Assembly: GCA_001939145.1 (NCBI GenBank)
Contig: LSRX01001371.1
Coordinates: forward strand, 13,797-77,796
DNA length: 64,000 nt
Direction: 5' to 3'
Source: Symbiodinium microadriaticum
Lineage: Eukaryota; Sar; Dinophyceae; Suessiales; Symbiodiniaceae
The position numbers and the translations under genes were made by a program. This document shows positions 1-11,576 of the stretch, piece after piece. The notes under the pieces were generated by a model that saw only the letters and a program-made list of their open reading frames with translations, did no database searches and was not told the DNA's origin. The first letter of the stretch is position 1. Each line of letters begins with the position of its first letter.

Positions 1-71
<71 letters not shown>

Positions 72-72
72 T

Positions 73-113
<41 letters not shown>

Positions 114-155
114 CTGCTGCTGCTGCTGCTGCTGCTACTACTACTACTATAACTA
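1..155. repeat. TAC/TGC trinucleotide array at left edge
   Basis: Near-perfect (TAC)n with one interruption, then a short (TGC)n stretch and TAACTAC remnants. It runs off the left edge of the window, so the full length is unknown. Confidence 0.95.
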
Positions 156-2153
156 CTAACTACTAACTACTGGAAGCACCAAGAGCATGAGGAGACACCT
201 CTTGTCACCGGGTTCTTTGCCGTCACATTGCTGGCCAGCCGAGGTACTACATGCGCTTTCTGCCATACCCCGTCAGTGCAGGTTTCGTCAGTGGCATTGG
301 GAGCCTGGACAGGCATGTTGGTTCACAGTTTGCAAATCCCGAGTCGAACCAGAACTGAAGTGCCCCGCCTGAGCAAATGCACCCGAAATGAATCTGGACA
401 TGAACTCGCACTGAAGCCTGGCATGAGAAGCAAACCCACCATCCCTTCCTTCGCTGGATCGCGAACCCAACCCCGAGCTGGAGCTCGGACTCAGAATCAG
501 CCATCCAATCAGACTAGTTACAGAACAGTTACAGGTATTCTATGCGTTTCCGTTTTCAGTATTCCTGCTTGCCATGGTCATGATGACGTTGATGAGGATC
601 ATGAGGGGGAGGAGGAGGCGGACGGTGCGGCGGAGGAGGAGCAGGAGGACGAAGATGAGAGGAGGAAGGGGACGAAGAGGACGAGGACGTGGAGGAGGAT
701 GACGAGGATGGTCATACTGATGATGGTGATAGCGTGGATGATATGGTGGATGATGTGGGCCGTCATGGATGCGAATGACGTATTTGACTTTCCGTTCGTA
801 ACGGTTGTAATGTGCTACTGTCTGCTAGTGGGGTGGCCCCTCAACCATTTCTCGGCATCCTGATTATTTCTCCCGCGTTCTTTCGCGGTTCCCCCGAGGC
901 AGGAGTCGGAGGGTGGTGGCTGCAGAGGTAGTACAGTAATAGTACAGCAATAGTACAGTAATAGTGCAGTAGTACTACAGTAGTGTAGTGCAGTGTTTTC
1001 TCCGGCCTCTGCTATCCTCTTCTCATTCAAGACTGGCCATGAGCAGAAAGCACGGAAGAAACGAGAAATAGCCGACGGGCAAAAACACATTCTTGACTTC
1101 ACGAAATAGTAATATGAATATATATATATATATATACACACATAAATTTATATATACATATATATATATATATATGTCCCGAAAAATCGCATCAAAGGAC
1201 GTCACCTAGCTAACGACCGTGACACATTAGTCTTCACTTCTATTTCAGCATTTTGAGTCCGGACTGTTGCTCCTTGCTGGGCCGCTAGGCTTGCTGGGTC
1301 GGGTCTATTGTGGAATGGAATTCTGCCGGGGCCGGGGGGTAGCGGGGAGGGGGACGGGTCTCGCGATTGGGGTTGGAATTTTGGAGTTTGAGGTTTGGCT
1401 TGGGATGGATCCTCGCGGACGCCCTCCCCCTCGAGAAAAATTGAATATGCATCACACCTGCACGTACCGAAGTCTTGCAAAGGATGATGATCTTCGATGG
1501 CGGCTTGGAACTTGGATGTGGCCTGGCATTGAATCGGCTGTTCATCCTCAGACGGTACTCTATTTCTGTTTGGAGAGTCGCTCCTGCACTCACAAGCACC
1601 GAATAGAGTCAACACAACATGAAGTTTGATCGCAACATCAACACTTCTGGTAGTATATACACGAGAACTCTAGAGCGCGAGCGAGAAGTGTATCGTTGTT
1701 CTATCTCATGTTCTGCCTATGGCCCTAGCCCGAGACATCTGCAGGTGGCCAGGGCCTCCTTCAGTTGCTTGCAGACCTCCTAACGGCTGCCCAATCTTTC
1801 GAGGCCTGGGTATTGACTTGAGGGACCGAACAACATTTTTCGACTGTCATGCGACTGATGAGGACTCGAAGAGTGCAGTCTAGCCTAGCCGAAAGGAACG
1901 CTAGCACAAAATATGTCCAGCTCCGCCCTCACCCGCCGACATCATCCCGGCCAACAGGTTGAGGCACCGACGATAAACTCATACTGCACACACTGGGAGG
2001 CACCTCCTCCGGAAGCAGTTTGCAAGTTGCAATCGGCTTGAACGCTCTGTCTCGGTCCCTGGCAGAAGGACTGTAGCATCACGCGAAGCCCTGAAACATG
2101 CTGCCAGTGCAGCAATCACCAGCCTAGCCCACACGACCAAAGACTTTCATTAA
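156..2153. other. No resolved gene; low-complexity and AT-repeat segments
   Basis: Holds a purine-rich GAG/GAT stretch (about 585-760) whose plus frame reads as a run of Asp, Glu and Arg, a degenerate AGTACAGTAAT repeat (925-985) and (TA)n blocks (1114-1175). The missing N-terminal exons of the downstream SulP gene may lie here. One short frame at about 1981-2069 reads protein-like (ends ALSRSLAEGL, then a GTAGCA that could be a donor), but it could not be joined to the transporter. Confidence 0.5.
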
Positions 2154-4461
2154 CGCCCGAAGGTCACACATGCTGGGATTGCCCTACTTCTTCGGCTTTG
2201 CCTGACCCTGGTCGGTGCCGGCATTTTCCTGGGGCTTAAGGACGCATCCCTCCGTTGTAATCAATCCGTGATCGTAGCCCTGTTCAGAGGGTTTCCCGAT
2301 GGCATCCCATGTCCACGACAGGAGGTTCTGGATCACCACGCCTGGGGCAGGGCCATCCGTCTTCCCTTAGGCCTCGCAGTGATCAGCTCGGTTGTCTATG
2401 GCTTCCTCTACCTCCACCCACTCAGCCTTGAAGAATTGCAGTTCTGGGGCCTCTTCATATCCGGTCTCCGGCCAGAGTCTTGGGTCGTGGAATGGGAGCT
2501 CCTGGGTTCCGGCTTTGGAAGCTTCCATGCACGGGCCTTCTTCAGTCAACCCTGTATCTCTGTCTTGGTGTCCTATGCCGCGCTGAGCACACTGGCCTTC
2601 ACCTTCTACACAGTAGGCTTTCAGGACATGGCCAAAGATCCCGAGATAGAGCTCGCCAAGGATCGGAAGTGCCTGGGAATGGGCATGTTTGCAGGGTGAG
2701 GTCCTCCTGTTTCTGCGCCCTGAAAGGAAATCCGGCTTTTGGGGAAGACGAACATCGCTCTGGCTCCTTTTGCAGGTGTCCCAGTCTCACATGCCATTAA
2801 GGTATGGGTGGTTATGCGAGATGCTGGGGGCAAGACGAGGTGGTGGGTGCTGCTCTTCTCCGTCTGCTACATGGCCTTGTACTTCGATTCCACACTGCGA
2901 TCAAGCCTCAGCTTCATTCCGAAATGCGCCTTCGGGGCCTTGGTTGTGTCCTTGGGTTTCGAATTTTTGACAACTTCATTGGTAGAATCACGGGAACGCA
3001 TCGCAGCCACTGAGTGGCGCGTTGTCGTGGCGACCTCTGCTATAACCTACCTGAACGTCCTTCTCGGCATTCTTTTCGGTGTTGTTCTCACCACCGTCTT
3101 CTTCATGGTGGAGTACTCTGGCATGACAGGTGTGACGCAGAAAGCAACACTGTCAGAGGTGCGTTCGCATGTTGAGCGCGACGATGAGCTGAACCAGATT
3201 ATTGACACTTATGGACGGCAAGTCGCAGTGTTTTGGTGTGCTGGCTACATCTTCTTCGGGACAGCCCAAGATATCGTCGAAGAGCTGCAGTCATCGCTGG
3301 ATACATCCCCGTCCACGCGCATCCTGATTCTTGACTTCGAGCAGGTCCCAGCTGTAGATGCATCAGGAGTCCAGGCCTTGGTCAGCTTCGCCGAGAAGTG
3401 CCAACGGCGACGACCGGCTGTCACTCTTGCGATCAGCGGTGTCGTGCGCCGCCTGCAGCTGTCCTTGGACAGATGTATGCGCGCCTGTCAGGTGGAGATA
3501 AAGATCAGCTCGCACCGTGTGGAGAAGATGCTGGAGTGGGCCGAGGAATGGCTCCTATCAGGTCGGGACAAGGGAAGATTAAAGTCGCAACGCTCAGAGC
3601 ATCAGCTACTGGCATCGAAGTTGGCAGAGAAGGCCCCGAAAGAGCAAGACGAGAAGGAGCTTCTGCACTTTGTTAGCGAGTTCCTGCTGGAGATAGCCTC
3701 AACAGCCAAAGCGGAGGAGCGGATGGCCGTTGGTGAAAAACTAGCGAAGTTCGGTAGCAAGCTGAAAACTTACAGAAACGAAGAGCAACTCTATGCGGAA
3801 GGTCAGCAAGCCAAGGACCTGACTTATGTCTTGAGCGGGTCGGTGAGCATAGTTCAGAGGATCAGTCCAGACGAAGCCTTAGCTTACAAGGTGCCAAGGC
3901 ACCATCTGAATGAGGAGAAGGGTGACACCTTCGCCTTTGAAGAAGAATTGGATATCCGCGTTCGCAAGCTGACCCATGGATCAGTGCTGGGTGCACTTGA
4001 GTTCGGCGCCTTCTGCAGCAGCAGGGCTCCGACTTGGCATGCCAGCGCCTGTGCTGCGCCAGATTGCATGGTGCTGCGCGTGCCATTCTCGACGCTGGAG
4101 TCTGCGATGGCCTCGAGCCAATCCGTCGGAAATTCGGTGACCTGGTTTGTTAAGCTTTGCTTCCTTAATGGGTTGGAGTCGCTCAAGTCCCAGGACCCTC
4201 ATGCATCCTGTCGTTCTATTAGTGCCCTCACCACCAGAGGAGCCTCGCATCGCGTCTAAGCCTAAGTAAGATCTTGGCAGAACTGTGCAGGTGATGCAGT
4301 GGCTGTTCAAGTTGGCATCCATTCAGGTGCTGGACGTTTTGCAAGGCGTGCGCGTTAAGCCATACCGACGCATAGACCAGGAAGGCGTTTTCAAGCGTGC
4401 AGCGAGTTCGGGGGCTTCTCCACACCTTCAGCCTTTGCCTTGCAAGAACTTGGCCTTTTAA
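2154..4461 (+). CDS. SulP-family anion transporter with STAS and cyclic-nucleotide-binding-like domains (5' incomplete)
   Basis: Three exons are supported: about 2154-2694, 2776-4136 and 4291-4461, giving some 690 residues. The first exon is open back to a TAA at 2151; no start codon is assigned, so more N-terminal exons are expected. The membrane part covers the second half of a SulP fold: a helix with LTLVGAGIFLGL, a pair around ISSVVYGFLYLHPLSLEE, the segment FAGVPVSHAIKVWVV, then SFIPKCAFGALVVSLGFEFL and a last helix NVLLGILFGVVLTTVFFMVE. A STAS domain follows (about residues 323-418), with ILILDFEQVPAVDASGVQAL matching the conserved D-S-G loop. The third part (about 508-632) resembles a cyclic-nucleotide-binding fold (YAEGQQAKDLTYVLSGSVSI). 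SulP proteins move sulfate, bicarbonate or other anions; the substrate here cannot be read from sequence. The last intron (GTGACC donor at 4137, GTGCAG acceptor ending 4290) keeps phase 0 and swaps a poor C-terminus for WLFKLASIQVLDVLQG; the stop is TAA 4459-4461. Confidence 0.87.
2695..2775 (+). other. 81-nt intron in the SulP gene bounded by TTTGCAGG direct repeats
   Basis: The flanking exons share a frame, and the intron contributes one in-frame TGA (2698-2700). TTTGCAGG occurs at both boundaries (2688-2695 and 2769-2776), so the exact cut cannot be fixed; removing any 81 nt inside the repeat restores FAGVPVSH. The donor reads GGTGAG and the acceptor TTTTGCAG. Confidence 0.7.
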
Positions 4462-4813
4462 TTTGTGCAGGTGTTGCGGCTGCCGCATAACAGTATGTAC
4501 AGTGCTAAGAGCAGCATACCACGCTGTATTTCTCGCCGACGACTGCAGCGTTTGCAGCCACCTTTGGCTTCAAGACATGGCCCGGCCAGGGCTCAAAGGA
4601 ATACATTGTGTAAATTCTGTACAAAGAGCGGACAGTCTGAGCCAAAGACAGGGTTCCAGAGACCTGGAAGCACAAATAAAGAACGAGTGTGTTTGGAAAA
4701 AGAACGCAACGGCTGGGCATATCGTGGCTTGATCTCAGATACAGAACTTGGTTGACTTGATTGCCTCACCATCCAGTCATCCAGTCCCAAGCCTGTGCCC
4801 TCTTTAGACTAAG
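4462..4813. other. 3' flank of SulP gene
   Basis: Probable 3' UTR and intergenic DNA. A second TTTGTGCAG|GTG acceptor-like site (4463-4474) opens a basic frame ending at 4755 without recognisable motifs. No polyadenylation signal stands out. Confidence 0.4.
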
Positions 4814-4930
4814 GTCCAGACCTTGCGGGATTTGCCGTTTTCATGGAGGTGCAGCAAGAACTTGCCGAAGCATTGGCAGGCGGGCATTGCGGTGGGCTCA
4901 TGCACTGTCCTACGAACCGGACGAAAACGG
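4814..4930 (+). CDS. Putative exon of unrecognised gene
   Basis: After an AAG acceptor an open frame runs through an ATG at 4843 (MEVQQELAEALAGGHCGG) to a strong GTGAGT donor at 4931. The residue mix and the donor support coding. No family was recognised and no neighbouring exon could be joined. It could be the next gene downstream of the SulP transporter or a chance frame. Confidence 0.33.
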
Positions 4931-7900
4931 GTGAGTGGGTACGTTACGGATTGTGGACGGCCGCAGCCCGGCTTGGAAGACGGCACACTTCACAGGAACA
5001 ACAGCTCTTTGCTCGGCGATCCCTCGCCGAGGAAGCTGGGCACACTGCATGCAGGGCAGGCACGGTCCACCATGCATGCACACATGCGCCGGCAGCATCC
5101 CGCAGCAAGACTACGCGCAAGAGCAATCTCAGCTGATTCTTTTGTGGCCGCACAGACTGACTTGGTACCCCTTTGGCCAGTGCGGCCATCAATGCTGAAT
5201 TGGGTAGCCGGAAGAGGATGTCCACTGCTAGTAATTGTTTAACACGCATCCCAATTCTTTTCCACCCCAAGAAGCCAGCGAGTATGTTTCTGACTTCGCC
5301 AGGCTCCTCATAAACCTGATTTCTTACAGGGGGCGCATCACGTGATTTGCGTCCAACTCTCGGTCTGAACGTCCTAAGATGTCCTACCCAGGGTTTGTCA
5401 GTCAGTTGTCTGCGGTGTGGTGTATTTCCATACTGACTAGTTGGGCACAGAAGTATCTTCAATGTGAATTCCAGAACCCTGGCAGCCTGTTGGCCTATTG
5501 ATTGTCTTGACCAAGATTCGCGTTTCGTCAAAGGAAGTTCCTCGAACATGCTGTGCCGTTGACCCTAACCTGAAGAGGCTGGTCCTTGTGGGAGTATGAG
5601 TTCGCGCACTGGCGTTATCACAAGCGGCCTGGAGCCTTGCAGATGTACACTGCAGGATAATTCCGGAAATCTTCGAACATGGATTTACTTCAAGGCTTCA
5701 TGCAGGGTTTAAGGCTGTTACATTCGGGACGATCTAGGTGGGTTTGGAGTTTGGAGTGTGAAGCGCAACAGTTCCGAGTCCAACAAGGGTAGCAGGTGGC
5801 AGCCTGAAGCTGAAGGTCTAGCGTCTAGAGGTAGCCGGGCTCCAGGTCTTGCAGGCTCGGCTATCAGAGTCTGGAGACTTTCAAAGCTCTCGAGGGTACT
5901 GTTCGTCCTCATGCACCACTATTTTTCCATGTCCGGAGCTTCATCACACCGGCATACACCAGCTGCCAGCAGACAGGTTCGTCAGTCTTGGAAATGTCAG
6001 GTTTTCGCCCTTTTCTAACATCCTGAAGCTCCTGAGCCTTCAGGCATGCCGGCGGTGACGAGTTCGACCAACTTTACAACGCCCACAGAACGTTCGAAGC
6101 TCAGATCCCCGTATAAGGCGAGTCATGCACGTATGAATCATGGCTGCCCGTATGAACTGGCCCCTCAGCCCTGAAACCCTCACGATCCAGCCTATAGGCT
6201 CCTTACATAGAGACTAAGTTTGGCGACGCTGCGAGTTCTAAAAGAAACCTCGGAGGGTCATTTTTCGGTTCCCGGCTTGCGCGAGTTGAATTTCATGCAC
6301 TCGCATACAGATCTGACGAAGGATTTCTTATTGTGTTGGTGGACAACTTAAGCGTTTCTTGCGGGTTGTGTCCTACAGAAAATGAACCCCCAAAAAACAT
6401 GTCCGAGCACACCAGATACCTTGGGCGGAAGCTTCCGTGAGTACCAACTTTGCCAGTCTTGCTAGTTGTACGTTCCATTTAACTCTTACTGTGTGATCCT
6501 TGTCCGCTCGATGCCTGTGCTTCCAATGATAGTGATCGTCTCTGTCGTGATGAGGGCCTATGAATTACTGCTACTATTCGACGACTGGTTTTTGACTGGC
6601 TACTGGCTAGCGTTTGTTGTGATTGTTACTAGTACTAAGACCAATGTCCGTAGTCGTGCTGGTTCAATGCGTTCCAGGGCTTCTACAGCACCACTCCAAC
6701 TGTCAAACTGATTGCCGGTATGCTGTTCGTTTCTATGTGTTAATGCCGCCTAAGGTTCATTGGATGGATAACTCAAATCCATAGGAGGACTCAAAAAGGC
6801 CAGCCATTCTGCAGCTGAGGCTGGATGGATAACTCGAATCAATAGGTTCAATAGGAAGACTGTAGCACTACCGGCAGCCAGCGACCCGCCACGTAGAAGC
6901 AGACTTCTCGTGAGCAGTGAGCGGCAGGCCAGAGTACCAGCACCTGGCATGTCCGGCCGTGCCTTTGGCGTACCGCTTCTGGTCGAACTTCCCAACTTGC
7001 TTGGAGCTCGGAGAGCGTGTGCTCACAGTTCACCCCCGCTTCGAGGGCGAATTTCAGAGATCGGTATTAAACAAAACTGTCAGCAGAGGAGAAGCCAGGG
7101 CGCACTGCAACACCATGTGTGGCAAGCTTTGCGGACTGCCCACTCACTGTCCCTAGGAGTCTTCAAAGAGCTAATTTCAAGATATCCGAAACCAAAAGAC
7201 GACTGAACAGAGCTCTCAATGCTCCTGAGGCGCTCCATCGCGTCTTCGAGACCTGGCACGTTTCACGGCTGCCCGGACTGCAACAGAGAGCCGTGACGAA
7301 GCAGTAACGCTTCCCTGTGCAATTCTTGACACTCTTGAGTGCACCTTGACCTGGTCGATCCCTGCATCGGAACGTAGCGTGGTCTGTTGCTGCCGTTTCA
7401 CGTCAACTGCCTGCCCCTCCAAACTTCGAGTCTTATCACCGTAGCTGTCCGTTTCTGTGGGTGCGCTCGTCGTCCGTGTGGCGGGATACCTCGTCAGTGT
7501 TCCGCAGTCATCTTGATCCACAGTCTTCTGGTTGTCGTGTGTGTACTACAGCGTCATCCTTCCTAGATACCTACGGGAGCCTAGGATTCAACTTTCTGCA
7601 AGGATGCATATGTGTCCGGTATGACCGTGGACAACTGGCGGGCAGGCAGCTCGGAGCGATGGCAGGTGTCAGAGACAGAGCAAAGCGATCAGCCGAACTG
7701 CCTTCCCAATGAGTTTCAGGCAAGTTATCGGGATTTCCTGAGCGAGGACTGGTTTCCAATATGTTCCAATGCTGTGCGGTTGTCATGAACTCGTAGCAGT
7801 TGTGCATGACAGAAGCTTTGATGTTTGCATGTTCAGATGCAGAGTCCAGCGTTGATTCGCCAACATAAGAAGATAAGAACTGTCATGCCAAAGCAATCCT

Positions 7901-8247
7901 TGCAGAAAAGAGACATGACATGCTTTATGATTCATCAGAAGACTGAGTGGGCTCCGAAACATTTTGCCAACTCCACCTGCTTCTGCGATATCAGTCTCCT
8001 GCTTCAGACGATGACCCACATTGTCCTACTGTACATTGCCACTGCGGCGCTGTTGCCGAGCAATGTCGCTTCATTTAGCAACGTTGCGGCTCAACTCATA
8101 GTCGTGCATTTGGGTTCTTGCAAACACGAGTCGGAACCCCATCAATCCGAGTTGCACTGACGACAAAAAGCCTGTTACAGTGTATTGCCACCCAGATGTC
8201 CTCTATGATAAGATAAGAAATGTTGCCGACAAATTTACCGACACTAG
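4931..8247. other. Intergenic or intronic DNA without a resolved gene
   Basis: No family motif was found on either strand. Frames at 6917-7156 (contains ELGERVLTVHPRFEGEFQRS) and 7206-7307 (contains LNRALNAPEALHRVFETW) read protein-like but have no clear splice borders. A short duplication, GGATGGATAACTC followed by AATC, occurs at about 6763 and 6823. Confidence 0.4.
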
Positions 8248-8470
8248 GACTACAACTACAACGTCTCGCACTTCGCTGGCGGTGACCCGACGTTTCGTCT
8301 GTCCAAGGCAAGCCGAACATACAAGGATAAAGACGGCTCAAGCCCTGCATTTCATGACTGGTCGGTCGCTTTTGGTTTCGAGGGCAGTCTCGCTGTTACA
8401 TTGCTCCATTTGGGCAAAATGTTCGAGGGCTTGTGGGTCAGAGGCATGGTGGAACCCGACCCTACGGCCA
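8248..8470 (+). CDS. Putative exon of unrecognised gene
   Basis: A CACTAG acceptor (ending 8247) opens a frame starting DYNYNVSHFAGGDPTFRLSK and continuing through SSPAFHDWSVAFGFEGSL and LLHLGKMFEGLWVRGMVEP without a stop for over 150 codons. The varied, aromatic-rich sequence is unlike repeat-derived frames nearby. The 3' border is not determined; the frame runs on toward the GGT/AGT array at 8741. No family recognised. Confidence 0.42.
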
Positions 8471-8740
8471 CCTCGGACCCTGGCTGGGGTTGGCACCGAA
8501 AATGTTCATGTCTGGCTCGAGCGTTTTCCGTGCTATTGGGCCCAGTCGTAGCAAGCATGGGCTGTTGTCTGGAGAGATTTCGCCTGGATGAGACAATCCC
8601 AGGGATCCGCCATGTGGTGATGCTTCTTGACTGGTTGGTTGAGGGCGCAATCAGGCCCTGTCAGGTTTGCAAGAGGAGAACACGTATCGATCCTCCCGCA
8701 TGCGCTGCTATGCATGAAGCGGTGGTATCAGCAAAAGAGT

Positions 8741-8750
8741 GGTGGTGGTG

Positions 8751-8790
<40 letters not shown>
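8741..8790. repeat. GGT then AGT trinucleotide array
   Basis: (GGT)n changes abruptly to (AGT)n and is followed by a short C run. Confidence 0.9.
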
Positions 8791-8836
8791 GCGCCCCCCC
8801 CCTACCAACTACACTTGCTCTTAGCCATGTTAAGAC

Positions 8837-9332
8837 AACATCCATTTTACTCGGTATTTGCAGCACTTTCGTCATGTCCGATCATCAAAAGAGGCCTCAA
8901 AATCCACTTGTCGAGTTTGTAAACTCGGGCTCTTGATTTTGGACTTGATTCTGGGGGGGGATGGGGGGGTGGTGGGGGGGATGTTGACGACAATGTTACG
9001 CAAACACACCCAACAGTACCACCACAAGAGCCGTTTTACTCGGTATTTACAGTACTTTCGTCATGTCCGACTTTCTTACATAATCTGAACCCCTACTTCT
9101 GGAGTATGCGTATTAAACTTCGCTGTTTCGAACTGTTCGCAGAAAAACTCGAAATTGGTTGGGGGAAAGCTTTTTTCGGTGATGTTCCTAGCTCTTGATT
9201 TTGGACTTGATTCTGGGGGGGGTGGGGGGGTGGGGGGGGATGATGACGACATTGGTACACAGACACCCTGAACAATATCTCCACAAGAGCCGTTTTACTC
9301 GGTATTTACAGTACTTTCGTGATGGCGGACCC
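8837..9332. repeat. Composite direct repeat with G-runs
   Basis: A block around TTTTACTCGGTATTT occurs three times (near 8841, 9035, 9292). A block CTCTTGATTTTGGACTTGAT followed by long G runs occurs twice (near 8932, 9191). Each second-type block sits about 100 nt before a first-type block, so the B-A pair is itself duplicated. Confidence 0.85.
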
Positions 9333-9570
<238 letters not shown>

Positions 9571-10817
9571 TTGGCAAAGTGATGAGTACATTTGAGTACT
9601 GCTTCCATGAGCAGCGTTCAGGCATTCTGCATCCGCCAGGATTTCCGTGGAGGTATGGCGTTTAAACACATTCGCTCGAAGACTGCGCATGCGGGCCTTG
9701 ATCTTGAACAGGCGCACAGGCCTGTAATCCAGGAAGAATCTGCACGAGCCCAAAAGAGTTTATTGCGACGAGCCGCCTCAAATGCTTCGGCATTCCGACT
9801 TTCAGCCTTTAGTGCTACAAGAAACATTCGGCCGTTGGCCGCGGAGCAGTCGTTTTTGGAATCGTCCCCACATGCTGGTGACTAACACGAGTCTGGCACT
9901 TGGCCGGATCATTGCAGCAAAGCATCTTTCGCCTTAGCCGTCAGCTCTATTCACTCTATTCTCGGAGCTCAAGTGCTACAAGTCGCCTTCAGGGATATTT
10001 TGTAACCAAGCCTCCGAGCTGATCTGCCGACTCTAAGGTTTAGCTTCAAAGAACATGTGTCAGCGGCCGACGAGATCGAGCTGTTGAAAGCTATCAACAC
10101 TCTTCCGCAGTGTCTTTGCTGCGATCTCCAGGCGTGGGGCAATTTGCGCACGAGGTTTTGGTGTAATTTGTCCAGGCGGTGACAGGTCATGTTTGTGTCG
10201 GACTCTGCGGACGGGTTGTATTTATTGGTGCAGATGTTTTGCCTCAAGCAGAGGATGTGTATGCAGGGAGACTTATGGACCACCGCATGTTCTGACTTGG
10301 CTCTAACATTTGTTCGAGTTGCCTTCCACAAGCCCCGGCAGCTCCAAATCTGATCTCACCTGCAGCCTCGCCGTGATGTCAAGACTTGTGAATCCCAAAC
10401 CCACCGCCAAGGAAAATCCCTGAGATCTTGCAGAGCACCGTGGGCTCCGATTTGCGACTGCCTGGCGGCCAGAGCCACCCAGCAGGAAAGAACCGAAGTA
10501 TGGCGCCTTGGCATCTTAGGGACCGGCAGCCCCGTCCAAGTCTGCCAACCTCGACCAGCAAGAACCAACCAAGAATATGTGGTCAGCTTTCAAGTTTCAA
10601 GGCATTCATCCTGCCGGCATTTCGAGCAGGGAGCTCTGTCCGACCTGTTTTTCAGTGCCCAATTCACCGACCGAGTTTGTCCAACACAGCGACACTTCGC
10701 CTCGAAGTTACCTCCCCAGGTGCACCTCCTCACTCGTCTTTGCAAGAGCTTCTTCCGTTGTCTTCACCATACCCCTGCATTGCCAGAGTTGTCTTGAGTC
10801 TCTTTCTTTCTCTGTCG

Positions 10818-10849
<32 letters not shown>

Positions 10850-11576
10850 CTCTCTCTCTCTCGCTGCAATGTTTCTCATTCTCTCTTGCACTTGCACTCC
10901 CTGGTTCACGGCTTGAACTAGGGCTCTGGGCGTTGAAGACCCGGATCCCCGACAGGCCTGGCTCGCGGACTTCCAGACGCGCGCCCACTTCGAGGTCTGA
11001 GCAGTAGCAAGCAGGTTGACGGTCCGGGGCCCGGGTCATTGATGCCTTATGTTCATTTCTTCTGGGATGGAGGCCTCAAGCTGTAGGGCAGAAAGGCTTG
11101 GAGCAGCCGCCCGAAGAAAACTCCAGTCGAAACAGACAACTCGTGACATGTTGCTCTAGTGCTGATATCACGGAAGAGGCAAATCTTGTCATCCTCGCTT
11201 TTGAAAACTTTACCAGTGGTTATGCTACAACCCGGCGTTTTTCACAACCCCAGGACAAGGAAATGAGGGGCACACTAGTATAAGTTGTCGTGCTCGTCGT
11301 CGTTCCAGCAGGACTCATTTCTGCTGGTTGAGGGAGCCCCAAGGGTTAACTTAATGAATATATATATATATATATACATACAAATAAGTAAATAAAGTTA
11401 AATAAATGAATGAATACAAAAATAAATAAATATAAATATGAGTATAAATATAAATATAAATATAAATAAATAAATAAATATATATATATATATATATCTT
11501 TCTACACATACATAGAAGTATATACGCATGTATGTATGTATGTATGTATCTCTATCCAGCTATACATATATAAAGT
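9571..11576. other. Intergenic DNA with CT and AT/TAAA repeats
   Basis: No gene resolved. Contains (CT)n at about 10796-10861 and an AT-rich block (about 11350-11560) of TA, TAAA and TGTA units that ends just upstream of the Dabb-like locus. Confidence 0.5.

Noticed and set aside
1981..2069. Possible upstream SulP exon (ends ALSRSLAEGL)
   Set aside because: It resembles a SulP segment, but the equivalent segment is already present at 2630-2790, and no phase-matched join to 2154 was found.
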